Shown: in pieces, positions 1 through 7,531 of the stretch
How the letters are laid out: every line of letters begins with the position of its first letter
How positions within the stretch are numbered: position 1 is the stretch's first letter
Source: Embleya sp042956465
GTDB taxonomy: Bacteria; Actinomycetota; Actinomycetes; Streptomycetales; Streptomycetaceae
NCBI RefSeq assembly: GCF_042956465.1
Contig: NZ_JBIBGL010000004.1
Location: 310,001 to 374,000, forward strand
Reading direction: 5' to 3'
Length of the DNA: 64,000 nt
Program-made: the position numbers and the translations under genes
The notes under the pieces: model-generated
Seen by the model: only the letters and a program-made list of their open reading frames with translations
Told to the model about the DNA's origin: nothing
The model's database searches: none

Positions 1-689
1 GGGGTCCACACCGGCCCGGGCGCGACGCAGTTGACCCTGATGCCGCGTTCGCGGAAGGACTGGGCCAGGGAGTAGGTCAGGGCCAGGATCGCGCCCTTGG
101 TCGCCGAGTAGTCGATCAGCGTCTTGTTGCCGCGCAGTCCGTTGATCGAGGACGTGTTGATCACCACGCCGTCCGAGGGCAGGTGGGCCAGCGCCGCCTT
201 GGTGGTCCAGAAGTAGCTGTGGATGTTGACCCTGAAGGTGTACTCCCACTGTTCGCTGTCCAGTTCGGCCAGGTCGTCCACGGGCTTTTGGGTGCCGCAG
301 TTGTTGACCAGGATGTCCAGGCCACCGAGATCGGTCGCGGTGCGCTCCACCAGGTCGCGGCAGTTCGCCTCGACCGAGAGGTCGCTGCGATAGGTGGTGC
401 AGGTGCGGCCGGCCTCCTCGACGAGTCGGGCCGTGTGGGCGGCGTCCTCGTCCTCCTGGTCGGACAGGTACCCGATCGCCACGTCGGCGCCCTCCTTGGC
501 GAAGGCGACCGCCACGGCCCGACCGATCCCCGAGTCGCCGCCGGTGATCAGCGCGCGGCGCCCGGTCAACAGTCCGCTGCCGGTGTAGTCGCGCATCTCG
601 TCGCGGGGGGCCGGGTCCAGGTCGCCGGTGGTGCCGGGGTGCGCCTGCTGCTGCGGCGGAGCGGGGTGTTGCTCCGAGGGCGAGTTCAT
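1..689 (-). CDS. SDR family oxidoreductase (3' end cut by window)
   Basis: This is a cytosolic NAD(P)-dependent short-chain dehydrogenase/reductase; the substrate is unknown. Reading down from an ATG at 689, I see an N-terminal tail rich in Pro and Gln, then the Rossmann motif ITGGDSGIGRAVA near residue 50. NNCGTQ, a catalytic Ser (NTSSING) and YSATKGA (Tyr and Lys of the active site) follow. The frame runs off the left edge in VNCVAPGPVWTP, so only the C-terminal 50 or so residues are missing. The long tail before the Rossmann fold and the overall pattern resemble the YhdF/YdaD group of general-stress SDRs. That fits the stress genes next door, but the stress role is inference. Confidence 0.88.
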   Translation of the reverse strand, partial: MNSPSEQHPAPPQQQAHPGTTGDLDPAPRDEMRDYTGSGLLTGRRALITGGDSGIGRAVAVAFAKEGADVAIGYLSDQEDEDAAHTARLVEEAGRTCTTYRSDLSVEANCRDLVERTATDLGGLDILVNNCGTQKPVDDLAELDSEQWEYTFRVNIHSYFWTTKAALAHLPSDGVVINTSSINGLRGNKTLIDYSATKGAILALTYSLAQSFRERGIRVNCVAPGPVWT

Positions 690-950
690 CGGCGGCCTTT
701 CTCTCGTCCGGGCGTCCCTTCCCGTCCATCCACGCCCGGGCGCCGAGCGCGTCTCGGCCCCGGGCCCGGGCGTGGACCGGGGACCGTCGTCGGGTACCCG
801 GGAACCTCGCGGCCATGCCGCCCGGTTTCGGTCCTGTGCTCGCGGGGCCGACCAGCGGTCGCCCCGGCCGGCCGGGACCGTGCGCACGATGCCCGGCTGC
901 GCGCCGCGGGTGCCACGGGTGAGCGGTCCGTCGTACGCGTGGATGGGCCG

Positions 951-1610
951 TCAGGGCGTATCGGCGGGGCGGCCGACCGCGGGTGGGTCCACCAGGGCGT
1001 CGATGCGCGCGACCAGATCCGGATGTCGGGCGGTCAGGTGCGGGCGGGTCGCGGTGAGCGGGTCGATGAGCGCGGCCGGGTCGTCGCCGCCCAGCGCCTG
1101 GTCCAATCTGCCCACGGGAGCGCGGGAGCCCACCGGCAAATCGGTGAGCGCGGTGATCTGACCCGCCAGGCGCCGCAGGTCGGCGGCGTTGTCACGGGCC
1201 CGGGCGGTGGCGGCGCGGTCGGCGGCGCGGCGTTCGCGGGTGGCCGTGACGCGTTCCTCGCCGGTGGATCCGGCCGGGCCCGGGCGCAGCCGGAGATAGC
1301 GGCGCTCCGCGGCCTGGCGGCTGGCCACGCCCAGGGGTTGGGCCAGATCCGCCCAACTGGCCCCGGCATCGCGGGCGGTCTCGATCAGCCCGCTCTCCCA
1401 GCCGGCCAGGCGTTCGCGGATCTCGCGCAGCAGCAGCAGCGAGGCCAGGGCCTGTTCGGGGCCCTGGTCCGCTCTCGCGGGCTCGCCGTCGCCGTTCTGT
1501 GCCGTGCGGACGGCCTGGTCGATGGCTTCCAGGGCCGCGGCGGCGGCGAGGAAGGAGGCGGGCCCGGTGGGGTGGCCGGCCGGTCTGCCGGATCGATCGT
1601 TCGCGGTCAT
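951..1610 (-). CDS. RheA-like hsp18 transcriptional regulator
   Basis: This is a predicted repressor of the divergent hsp18 gene, 219 residues, close to the published size of Streptomyces albus RheA. No classical HTH is obvious. The most conserved part is a central block, LLLLREIRERLAGWESGLIE then SWADLAQPLGVASRQAAERR, where the ASRQAAERRYLRLRP stretch looks like a recognition helix. I chose the ATG at 1610 because AGGAG sits 5 nt upstream. The longer open frame starting at 1676 would read through the operators. The gene is divergent from hsp18 with two RheA-type inverted repeats in between, so repression of hsp18 and autoregulation are likely. A paralogue at 8803-9516 shares the central block almost word for word. 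Confidence 0.8.
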   Translation of the reverse strand: MTANDRSGRPAGHPTGPASFLAAAAALEAIDQAVRTAQNGDGEPARADQGPEQALASLLLLREIRERLAGWESGLIETARDAGASWADLAQPLGVASRQAAERRYLRLRPGPAGSTGEERVTATRERRAADRAATARARDNAADLRRLAGQITALTDLPVGSRAPVGRLDQALGGDDPAALIDPLTATRPHLTARHPDLVARIDALVDPPAVGRPADTP

Positions 1611-1639
1611 CGGAACTCCTCTCGGCTCGTCTCTCGGAT

Positions 1640-1685
1640 CGTCATCCTTTCGACGACCTCCGTGTTTGTCATCCATCCGATGACA
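1640..1685. promoter_or_regulatory. Two RheA-type operators between the regulator and hsp18
   Basis: Positions 1667-1685 read TGTCATC-N5-GATGACA, a perfect inverted repeat identical to the operator published for S. albus RheA. Twenty-seven bases upstream, 1640-1658 has the same layout with mismatches, CGTCATC-N5-GACGACC. The perfect site lies between the predicted -35 and -10 of hsp18, so binding would block RNA polymerase directly. Confidence 0.8.
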
Positions 1686-1694
1686 TGCTACAAC
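1666..1694 (+). promoter_or_regulatory. hsp18 promoter
   Basis: TTGTCA (1666-1671) and TACAAC (1689-1694) are separated by 17 bases, a good vegetative-type promoter. The RheA operator fills the spacer. The predicted start point is near 1701, about 50 nt before the hsp18 ATG. Confidence 0.6.
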
Positions 1695-1751
1695 GGTTTC
1701 AGGCAGCCCGACCGGGCGCTACCGACCGAATCTTTCGGAGGTGTTTTCGCG

Positions 1752-2183
1752 ATGTTGATGCGTACCGACCCCTTCCGCGAGCTCGACCGGCTCGCGCAGC
1801 AGCTCCTCGTGCCCGGCAACCCCTCGCGGCCGACCGCGATGCCGATGGACGCCTACCGCGACGGCGAGGTGTATGTGGTCGCGTTCGACCTGCCGGGTGT
1901 CACCCCCGAGGCGATCGACATCGACGTCGAGCGCAACATGCTCACCGTCAAGGCTCGCCGCGAGCCGGTCGCCAAGGCGGACGAGGTCCAGATGGAGCTG
2001 TCAGAGCGTCCCGTGGGCGTCTTCTCCCGCCAGATCGTGCTGGCCGACACCCTCGACACCGAGCGCATCGACGCCGACTACGAAGCCGGTGTGCTCACGC
2101 TGCGGATCCCCATCGCGGAGCGGGCCAAGCCTCGCAAGATCTCCATCGGCACCGGTTCCGACCGCAAGGTGATCACCGCCTGA
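1752..2183 (+). CDS. hsp18: Hsp20/alpha-crystallin small heat-shock protein HSP18
   Basis: This is a cytosolic ATP-independent holdase that keeps unfolding proteins soluble during heat stress. The 143-residue length is standard. The alpha-crystallin domain spans roughly residues 35-135, with a strand pattern FDLPGVTPEAIDIDVERNMLTVKARR and the closing motif AGVLTLRIPIAERAKPRKI, which is the family signature. The ATG at 1752 is preceded by GGAGG about 10 nt upstream; an in-frame ATG two codons later is possible. It is transcribed divergently from the RheA-like gene, and the operator inside its promoter predicts low expression at normal temperature and release on heating. A bulged hairpin follows the stop. 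Confidence 0.93.
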   Translation: MLMRTDPFRELDRLAQQLLVPGNPSRPTAMPMDAYRDGEVYVVAFDLPGVTPEAIDIDVERNMLTVKARREPVAKADEVQMELSERPVGVFSRQIVLADTLDTERIDADYEAGVLTLRIPIAERAKPRKISIGTGSDRKVITA

Positions 2184-2204
2184 AGCGGGGCGACCACCGT
2201 CCCC

Positions 2205-2259
2205 TGCACCGGGCGGGGCGGACGCGCCGGGAAACCGCGCCTCCCGCCCCGCCCGTGCA
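2205..2259 (+). terminator. Hairpin downstream of hsp18
   Basis: The left arm at 2205-2221 (TGCACCGGGCGGGGCGG) pairs with 2244-2259 with a single bulged C, leaving a 22-nt loop. It begins 21 nt after the hsp18 stop. There is no T-run, as is usual in high-GC actinomycetes. Confidence 0.5.
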
Positions 2260-2464
2260 CCGCCGAAACTCCCGCCGCCCGCACACCCGGTACGGGCGGC
2301 ACGGGGCGGTCCGGAGCGGGCACGGCTCGCCCTGGCGGCACGATCCCCCACCCTCCGGGACCGACGCCGTCGGAGCCGTGTCCTCCCCCTTCCGATCGAC
2401 ACCCCGACACCACCCGTCACCCATCCAGCCGGCGAACCCGAGACCGGAAAGGCGATCCGCAGCC

Positions 2465-2896
2465 ATGCACCCCCGCAGCGAAACCTCCTCCGTGGCGTTG
2501 AGCACCTATGCCGACCTGGTGGACAAGGTCCGTCTCGAAGGGGCCTACCGCACCCGGGAGGAGGCCGAGGACGCGATCCGCGTCGTGCTCTCCGGGCTGG
2601 GTCGGCAACTCACCGGCCGGGAGCGTCTGGAGCTCGCCGCCCGGCTGCCCCTGGAAGCCGCGCTCCGGCTCACCTCGCACACCCTGGACCCGGAGCCCTC
2701 GACCGGACTGGGCTTCGTCAAGGACATCGCCGCCCGCACCGGCACCACCCCCGGCATCGCCCGCTGGGACACCGGCTCCGTGCTGACCGTCGTCGCCGCG
2801 CTCGCCGGACCCGACCTCGTCACCCGCATCCTGACCCGGCTGCCCGCCGGCTGGGCCCTGCTGTTCGGCCGCGCCGAACTCGCTCCGGCGGCCTGA
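2465..2896 (+). CDS. DUF2267 domain protein
   Basis: This is a 143-residue soluble protein of the DUF2267 family, whose biochemical function is unknown. The domain covers most of the chain: YADLVDKVRLEGAYRTREEAEDAIRVVLSGLGRQLTGRERLELAARLP near the start, and DLVTRILTRLPAGWALLFG at the end. Members are usually found in actinobacterial stress-gene neighbourhoods, which fits hsp18 upstream; a stress role is inference. The gene has its own 281-nt upstream gap holding the hsp18 terminator. A perfect 17-bp hairpin follows the stop, so it is probably monocistronic. Confidence 0.85.
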   Translation: MHPRSETSSVALSTYADLVDKVRLEGAYRTREEAEDAIRVVLSGLGRQLTGRERLELAARLPLEAALRLTSHTLDPEPSTGLGFVKDIAARTGTTPGIARWDTGSVLTVVAALAGPDLVTRILTRLPAGWALLFGRAELAPAA

Positions 2897-2915
2897 GCAC
2901 GCCGCCACCACACAG

Positions 2916-2958
2916 CGCCGACGAGGACCCGGAGCCAACCGCCGGGTCCTCGTCGGCG
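2916..2958 (+). terminator. Strong hairpin terminator after the DUF2267 gene
   Basis: A perfect 17-bp stem (2916-2932 with 2942-2958) closes a 9-nt loop, starting 20 nt after the DUF2267 stop. The rest of the 386-nt gap to 3282 shows no gene. Confidence 0.75.
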
Positions 2959-3282
2959 TGCCCGGGGTCGCCCCCGCCCACCCGGGAGACGAGTCCCGGG
3001 AACCCGTCGGGGCGACACCGGCCACAGCCGTGCCCGGACGTCCCCGAGGCCACCTCCGTCCGGGTGGTGTGCATGAACACGGCAGGGCCGGGCAAGCGAT
3101 CTTTGCCCGCGCCGAACGCCGACTCCGCCGAACCGAGCGGACGGCGACCGACGACCGTGCCTGATGCTCCCCGTCCGAGGGAGCGCCCACCCGGCGGCAG
3201 GCCGTAGTCACGGCGCCGCGACCCAATGCTCGTCACGATGGAATCGGTGATCGCCGATGCCATCGCACTGCCGGAGGCCCCC

Positions 3283-3966
3283 ATGTCAACAATCGGTGTC
3301 ACGGTTTCCCCCCTCGGCCGGATCCTCACCGCCCCGGGCGTGTACGTCCCCCAGTCGGACAGCTTCCTCCTTGCCGAGGCGATCCGCCGGGAGGGCATAG
3401 GCCCGGGCACCCGAGTCCTGGACATGTGCACCGGCAGTGGGGCCCTGGCCGTGTACGCGGCCCGGCTGGGGGCCCGGGTGACCGCCGTCGACAGCACCAG
3501 ACGCGCCGTCCTGACCACCCGCGCCAACGCGCTGCTCGCCCGCCGGCGGATCACCGTGCGACGCGGCGACCTGCTGTCGGCCGTCACCGGTCACTCCTTC
3601 GACCTGGTCGTGTGCAATCCGCCGTACGTGCCCGCGCCCCGGCCCGGCGTTCCGCAGTTCGGCGCCGCCCGGGCGTGGGACGCCGGACTTCGCGGCCGGG
3701 CGGTGGTGGACCGGCTCTGCGCGGCGGTCCCCGACGTACTGCGGCCGGACGGCGTCCTGCTGATGGTGCACTCCGGCCTGTGCGACGCCGAGGCCACTCT
3801 GGACGCACTGGAACGGTCCGGCCTGCGCGCCACGATCGCCGACCGCACGAGCATCCCGTTCGGCCCGGTCCTGCGCGAGCGGCTGGACTGGCTGCGCCGC
3901 ACCGGCCTGGTGGGCCCGCACGACAGTCACGAGGAATTGGTGGTCGTCCGTGCCGAAAAACGCTGA
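3283..3966 (+). CDS. HemK2/MTQ2-type class I methyltransferase
   Basis: This is an S-adenosylmethionine-dependent methyltransferase, 227 residues. The SAM site is VLDMCTGSGALAVYAARLGA near residue 45. The catalytic NPPY motif, in DLVVCNPPYVP, places it with N5-glutamine methyltransferases of the HemK2/MTQ2 group. Eukaryotic MTQ2 modifies release factors, but the bacterial substrate is not established. The ATG at 3283 is chosen because GGAGG lies 5 nt upstream; in-frame ATGs at 3226 and 3238 lack one. It overlaps the downstream CDGSH gene by 17 nt, so the two are translated together. The partner genes suggest a redox or iron-related target rather than a release factor. Confidence 0.85.
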   Translation: MSTIGVTVSPLGRILTAPGVYVPQSDSFLLAEAIRREGIGPGTRVLDMCTGSGALAVYAARLGARVTAVDSTRRAVLTTRANALLARRRITVRRGDLLSAVTGHSFDLVVCNPPYVPAPRPGVPQFGAARAWDAGLRGRAVVDRLCAAVPDVLRPDGVLLMVHSGLCDAEATLDALERSGLRATIADRTSIPFGPVLRERLDWLRRTGLVGPHDSHEELVVVRAEKR

Positions 3967-4216
3967 CCGCCCGCGCCGGATCACCGCCGACCGCGACGGC
4001 CCCCTCCTGATCGAAGGCCCCGTGGAGGTGGCCCTTCCGAACGGAGAGGTCGTCACGTCGCGACGCTTCGTCGTCGCCATCTGCACCTGCCGGCGCAGCC
4101 GCACCTACCCGTGGTGCGACACCAGCCACCGCCCGCGCACCGCATCGGCGTGCGCGGGTCCGTCGTCGGGCGAACCGAGGACGGAAACGACCGACGACGA
4201 AGGGAGCCGCCCGTGA
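3950..4216 (+). CDS. CDGSH-type iron-sulfur protein
   Basis: This is a small 88-residue protein with one CDGSH (zf-CDGSH, mitoNEET-like) cluster-binding site. The motif CTCRRSRTYPWCDTSH at about residues 45-60 gives the C-X-C-X2-S-X3-P-X-C-D-X-S-H pattern, with three Cys and one His coordinating a redox-active 2Fe-2S cluster. The usual Gly after Asp is Thr here. The N-terminal half forms the beta segment GPLLIEGPVEVALPNGEVV. The tail after residue 65 is Ser/Thr/Glu-rich and probably disordered. The start is GTG at 3950 inside the methyltransferase gene, and the stop overlaps the next gene in a GTGA junction. It probably acts as an electron or cluster donor to the neighbouring oxygenase-like protein (inference). 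Confidence 0.88.
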   Translation: MPKNADRPRRITADRDGPLLIEGPVEVALPNGEVVTSRRFVVAICTCRRSRTYPWCDTSHRPRTASACAGPSSGEPRTETTDDEGSRP

Positions 4217-5238
4217 CCGTGTCGACGCATGCCTCCCACGCCGCCCCGGCGCTGCCGCGACCGCGCGGCGCACTGTCCGCGGGCGTGATCGCCGCTTTGC
4301 ACACCGGCCGAGGCCCCCTCCCCGGGCTCGACGAGGTCGCCCACGCCCATCCCTTCGGCGAGGACCTGCATCTGGCCCTGTACACGCTGTACGAGTTGCA
4401 CTATCGAGGCTTCGCCGGGGTGGCCGACGATCGCGAATGGGACCCGGAGCTGCTGAGACTGCGTGCCGCCCTCGAAGAACGCTTCCACACCGCACTGCGT
4501 ACGCACGTCCACGACGACCGACGTGTGGACGACGTGCTGGCCGCGCTCCTGGTCGAGCCGACGGGGGACGACGGCACCAGCGTCAGCCGGTTCCTCAGTA
4601 CCCGGGGAGAACTGTGGCAGCTGCGCGAATACGCCGCGCTGCGCTCGCTGTATCACCTCAAGGAGGCCGATCCGCACGCCTGGGTCATCCCCCGCCTGCG
4701 CGGTCGGGCCAAGGCGGCGATGGTGGCCATCGAGTTCGACGAATTCGGTGCGGGCCGCGCCGAGGACGTCCACGCCCAACTGTTCGCGGATCTGCTGGTC
4801 GACCTCGACCTGGATCCGTCGTACGGGCGGTACCTGGACGCGGCGCCCGCCAAGGTGTTGCCGACCGTGAACCTGATGTCCCTGCTCGGCTTGCACCGCG
4901 CGCTGCGCGGCGCGCTGGTCGGGCACTTCGCGTGCGTGGAGGTGACCTCCTCCCCCGGCTCCCGCCGATTGGCCCAGGCAATGCGCCGGACCGGTGCCGG
5001 ACCCGCGGCCGAGCGCTTCTACGCCGAGCACGTCGAAGCCGACGCCGTCCACGAGCAGGTCGTGCGCCGCGAGGTGATCGGCGGCCTGCTCGCCGACGAA
5101 CCGGACCTGGAAGCCGATGTCGTCTTCGGCATCGCCGCCACCGAGTTCCTGGAGGGCCGCCTCGGCGACCACCTCCTGACCGCGTGGCGAGCCGGACGCA
5201 GCGCCCTGCGCATGCCGCTCGACGCGTCCTCGACCTGA
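4213..5238 (+). CDS. Haem-oxygenase-like (HDO) iron-containing redox enzyme
   Basis: This 341-residue protein belongs to the haem-oxygenase-like diiron oxidase/oxygenase superfamily (Haem_oxygenas_2). Candidate metal ligands are E61 and H63 in YELHYRGF, E177 in EFDEFGAG, and H273, D277 and H280 in EHVEADAVHE. The last group gives H-X3-D-X2-H, the spacing seen in CADD-type members. The family activates O2 on non-haem iron for diverse oxidations, and the substrate is not predictable. Translation starts at GTG 4213, overlapping the CDGSH stop (GTGA), with GGGAG just upstream. The tight three-gene coupling suggests that the CDGSH protein feeds electrons or iron to this enzyme. Confidence 0.82.
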   Translation: MTVSTHASHAAPALPRPRGALSAGVIAALHTGRGPLPGLDEVAHAHPFGEDLHLALYTLYELHYRGFAGVADDREWDPELLRLRAALEERFHTALRTHVHDDRRVDDVLAALLVEPTGDDGTSVSRFLSTRGELWQLREYAALRSLYHLKEADPHAWVIPRLRGRAKAAMVAIEFDEFGAGRAEDVHAQLFADLLVDLDLDPSYGRYLDAAPAKVLPTVNLMSLLGLHRALRGALVGHFACVEVTSSPGSRRLAQAMRRTGAGPAAERFYAEHVEADAVHEQVVRREVIGGLLADEPDLEADVVFGIAATEFLEGRLGDHLLTAWRAGRSALRMPLDASST

Positions 5239-5387
5239 GCCCGACCGCTCGTCGTGCGGCCGGGCCGGCCGAAACCGGGCCGGGACGGTACGGGTGCCGC
5301 CGTGCAGGATCGCCGCAGGCCGGGTCGTCGCCGATCGCACACTCGGCATAGGCCGAACACTCGTCGCAGGCCGAAAGAGGTGCAGCG

Positions 5388-5975
5388 ATGACGAAGACCG
5401 CCCTGATCGTGATCGACATGATCAACGCCTACGAGCACGAGGATGCCGAGGCCCTGATCCCATCGGTCCGCGAGACGCTGCCCGCGATCCGCGCGTTGAT
5501 CGCGCGAGCTCGTGCGGCCGAGATCGATCTCGTCTACGTCAACGACAACTTCGGCCGGTGGCGCTCCCACCACGACGAGATCCTCGACATCGCGCTGCGC
5601 GGTCCGCATGCCGACCTGGTCGAGCCGATCCGGCCCGACGACACGTCGATGTTCGTGGTCAAGGCCCGCCACTCGATCTTCTATCAGACCCCACTGGAGT
5701 ATCTGTTGGCCCAGCGCGGCGTGGATCGGGTGGTGCTGTGCGGACAGGTCACCGAGCAGTGTGTGCTGTATTCGGCGCTGGACGCGCACATCCGACATCT
5801 CCGGGTGGCGGTGGCGCAGGACGCCGTCGCCCACATCGACGCCGAACTCGCCCGAGCGGCCCTGCGGATGATGCGCCGCAACATGCACGCCGAGGTGCGC
5901 CCATGGCGCCGACTCGACCTCGGCGAGCCCGCGCGGTCGGGTTCGGCGGCGCGGGAACACCCGACCGGGCGGTGA
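5388..5975 (+). CDS. Isochorismatase-family cysteine hydrolase
   Basis: This is a 195-residue hydrolase of the isochorismatase-like fold (nicotinamidase/N-carbamoylsarcosine amidase type). The triad is complete: D10 in IVIDMINAY, K92 in VVKARHSIF and C125 in GQVTEQCVLYSA. The enzyme should cleave a small amide or carbamoyl group; the substrate is not evident. AGAGG precedes the ATG by about 9 nt. It follows the HDO operon after 149 nt and may have its own promoter. The extreme C-terminus is a low-complexity tail that merges into the 15-bp repeat tract downstream. Confidence 0.85.
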   Translation: MTKTALIVIDMINAYEHEDAEALIPSVRETLPAIRALIARARAAEIDLVYVNDNFGRWRSHHDEILDIALRGPHADLVEPIRPDDTSMFVVKARHSIFYQTPLEYLLAQRGVDRVVLCGQVTEQCVLYSALDAHIRHLRVAVAQDAVAHIDAELARAALRMMRRNMHAEVRPWRRLDLGEPARSGSAAREHPTGR

Positions 5976-5995
5976 CCGCGTGCATTGGTCGACCG

Positions 5996-6100
5996 GGTGA
6001 CGGTCCGCCGAGTGAAGTCCCTCCCGTGAAGGCCCGCCGGGTGCCGGCCCTTCGAGATGAAGGCCCACCGGGTGAAGGCCCGCCGGATGCGGTCCACCCG
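5996..6100. repeat. Degenerate 15-bp tandem repeats (about seven units)
   Basis: The units match GGTGAAGGCCCGCCG with substitutions and two 1-bp length changes. The best units are at 6025-6039 and 6071-6085. The tract lies between the hydrolase stop and the HAD gene, outside any convincing gene. One minus-strand frame through it gives pentapeptide-repeat-like words (RRAFT, RWAFI, GRDFT), but there is no start, no ribosome site and no continuation. Confidence 0.7.
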
Positions 6101-6141
6101 CGGGCGACGTCCGGGTGCCTCGACAGCCGTTTGCATTGCGA

Positions 6142-6158
6142 CACGCTGACGCAGCGTG
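6142..6158. terminator. Short perfect hairpin
   Basis: CACGCTG and CAGCGTG form a perfect 7-bp stem with a 3-nt loop, 167 nt after the hydrolase stop and directly before an AT-rich patch. It may end the upstream transcript or be an operator for the HAD gene. Confidence 0.4.
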
Positions 6159-6166
6159 GCTGATTG

Positions 6167-6205
6167 ATTACATAACGTATTCAACCTAACGTAATGATCG
6201 TTATG
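6167..6205. promoter_or_regulatory. AT-rich operator/promoter patch upstream of the HAD gene
   Basis: This patch of about 40 bp is strikingly AT-rich against its surroundings. CATAACG (6171-6177) is inverted as CGTTATG (6199-6205), ATTAC (6167-6171) is inverted as GTAAT (6191-6195), and TAACGT appears twice, 15 bp apart. It looks like a regulator site plus promoter about 120 nt upstream of the HAD start. No divergent gene uses it. Confidence 0.45.
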
Positions 6206-6320
6206 TTTCGGGCCGGCGTCGTTCGCGGACGCCCCCTTCGGGGGACGTGCCCGCACCGCCGCCTCGGGACTTCGCGCGGGCACCCTCAGGGCCCGCTCCT
6301 CTCGATCGGACGGCTCATCG

Positions 6321-7067
6321 ATGACAGGCAACTCCCTTCTCTCCTGGACCCCGGCGGCCATCGTCTTCGATTGCGACGGGACCTTGATGGACAGCGAATG
6401 CCACTGGGTGGAGGCGCGTGAACGGGTTCTCCGTGGATATGGCATCACGGCCCCGAGCGACTTCGGCGAACGCACCAAAGGTTTGCATTTCACCGAATGC
6501 GGACGGGTCATGACCGAAGTGGCCGGCCTTGCGGCCCGCCATGCCGACCGGGTGACCGGGCAACTCCTCGACGAGTTCCGCCGGTTGGTCGCAGCCGATC
6601 CCGTGACGATCCCCGGTGCGGTCGACTTCGTGGGCCTGGCCTCGCACTTCGCGCCCCTTGCCGTGGCGAGCAACTGTCCCCGCGACGTGGTGGAGTCGGG
6701 ACTGGCGCACGCCGGACTGCTCCACCACTTCGCCGACGTCGTGGTCCCGGACGTGGACCTGCGCCCCAAGCCCGACCCGGACGTCTACCTCGCGGCCACC
6801 CGAGCCTGTGGCGCCACCCCCGCCGTGACCCTGGCGGTGGAGGACTCGTACTGCGGCATGCTCTCCGCGACGCGCGCGGGCCTGCGCGTCCTGGGGGTGG
6901 GCCCCGACCCGCGCGACGAGGAACTGGCTCTCGCCGACCTGTGGGTGAGCACGCTGGCCGACGCCGACCTCCTGCACTGGGCCAAGACCCGCGAGAGCCT
7001 GCCGGATTCGTACGTGCCGGCGGCCGGCCGGGCGGTTCGGGCAACGGCAGCGGCCGTGGCGCGGTGA
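6321..7067 (+). CDS. HAD-superfamily phosphatase/phosphomutase (beta-PGM-like)
   Basis: This is a 248-residue HAD hydrolase of subfamily IA. All four motifs are present: FDCDGTLMDSE (nucleophile D17, acid/base D19), ASNCPRD, KPDPDVYLAATRA and VEDSYCGM. A helical cap lies between motifs I and II. The layout is that of phosphoglycolate phosphatases and beta-phosphoglucomutases; the substrate cannot be read from sequence. The ATG at 6321 follows CGATCGGACGGCTCATCG, with only a weak ribosome site, so a slightly different start is possible. It is monocistronic, with an operator-like AT-rich patch upstream and a strong hairpin 144 nt downstream. Confidence 0.88.
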   Translation: MTGNSLLSWTPAAIVFDCDGTLMDSECHWVEARERVLRGYGITAPSDFGERTKGLHFTECGRVMTEVAGLAARHADRVTGQLLDEFRRLVAADPVTIPGAVDFVGLASHFAPLAVASNCPRDVVESGLAHAGLLHHFADVVVPDVDLRPKPDPDVYLAATRACGATPAVTLAVEDSYCGMLSATRAGLRVLGVGPDPRDEELALADLWVSTLADADLLHWAKTRESLPDSYVPAAGRAVRATAAAVAR

Positions 7068-7210
7068 CCGTGCGCTGATCGCGGTGATCGCGCCGTGATC
7101 GTGCGACGGGGGTGCCGACTCGCCCGGTGACACCGTCGCGACGGCAGCGACCCGGGGGCTTCGCATACCCACGCGAAGTCACCATGCAATCGAGGAAGTT
7201 CGTGGTGCAG

Positions 7211-7250
7211 CCCGGCGCGACTTCGGGGTCTTCCCCGGAGTCGCGCCGGG
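7211..7250 (+). terminator. Strong hairpin after the HAD gene
   Basis: An 18-bp stem (12 perfect outer pairs, then one G-T pair and five more) closes a 4-nt TCTT loop, spanning exactly 7211-7250. It lies 144 nt beyond the HAD stop. No gene is seen in the 464-nt gap 7068-7531. Confidence 0.65.
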
Positions 7251-7531
7251 CCGTACCGCGTTGTGCGGGGCGAATGTCGTGCCGTCGCCGCGCCCTCGAC
7301 ACGAGCATCGCGCGCCGATGACGCACGCCCACCGGACCACCCGCGCCGCGCGTCGGACTCGTACGACCGGGCGCGGGCCGATCGCCCTTCCCGTCGCACC
7401 GATTCACAATGCCGGGTGTGCGGCAGAGTCGGCGGGGCAGGCGTGGGTCGAACCATTGGAACCGACGAAACCCGGATGACGGGCGATCCGTTGCCCGCTG
7501 CGGGCTTCGTCGACAATCGAGGAGAGTTCCT

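Noticed and set aside
690..950. A small gene between the left SDR gene and the RheA-like gene
   Set aside because: Open frames here are Arg/Pro/Gly-rich without ribosome sites. I see only GC-rich spacer.
183..1751. Long plus-strand frame upstream of hsp18
   Set aside because: It is antisense to the SDR and RheA-like genes, reads through the operators, and only its last 143 codons are the real hsp18.
5684..6163. A pentapeptide-repeat gene over the 15-bp repeats
   Set aside because: The best frame covers only about seven units, has no start codon or ribosome site, and merges into the antisense of the hydrolase gene.
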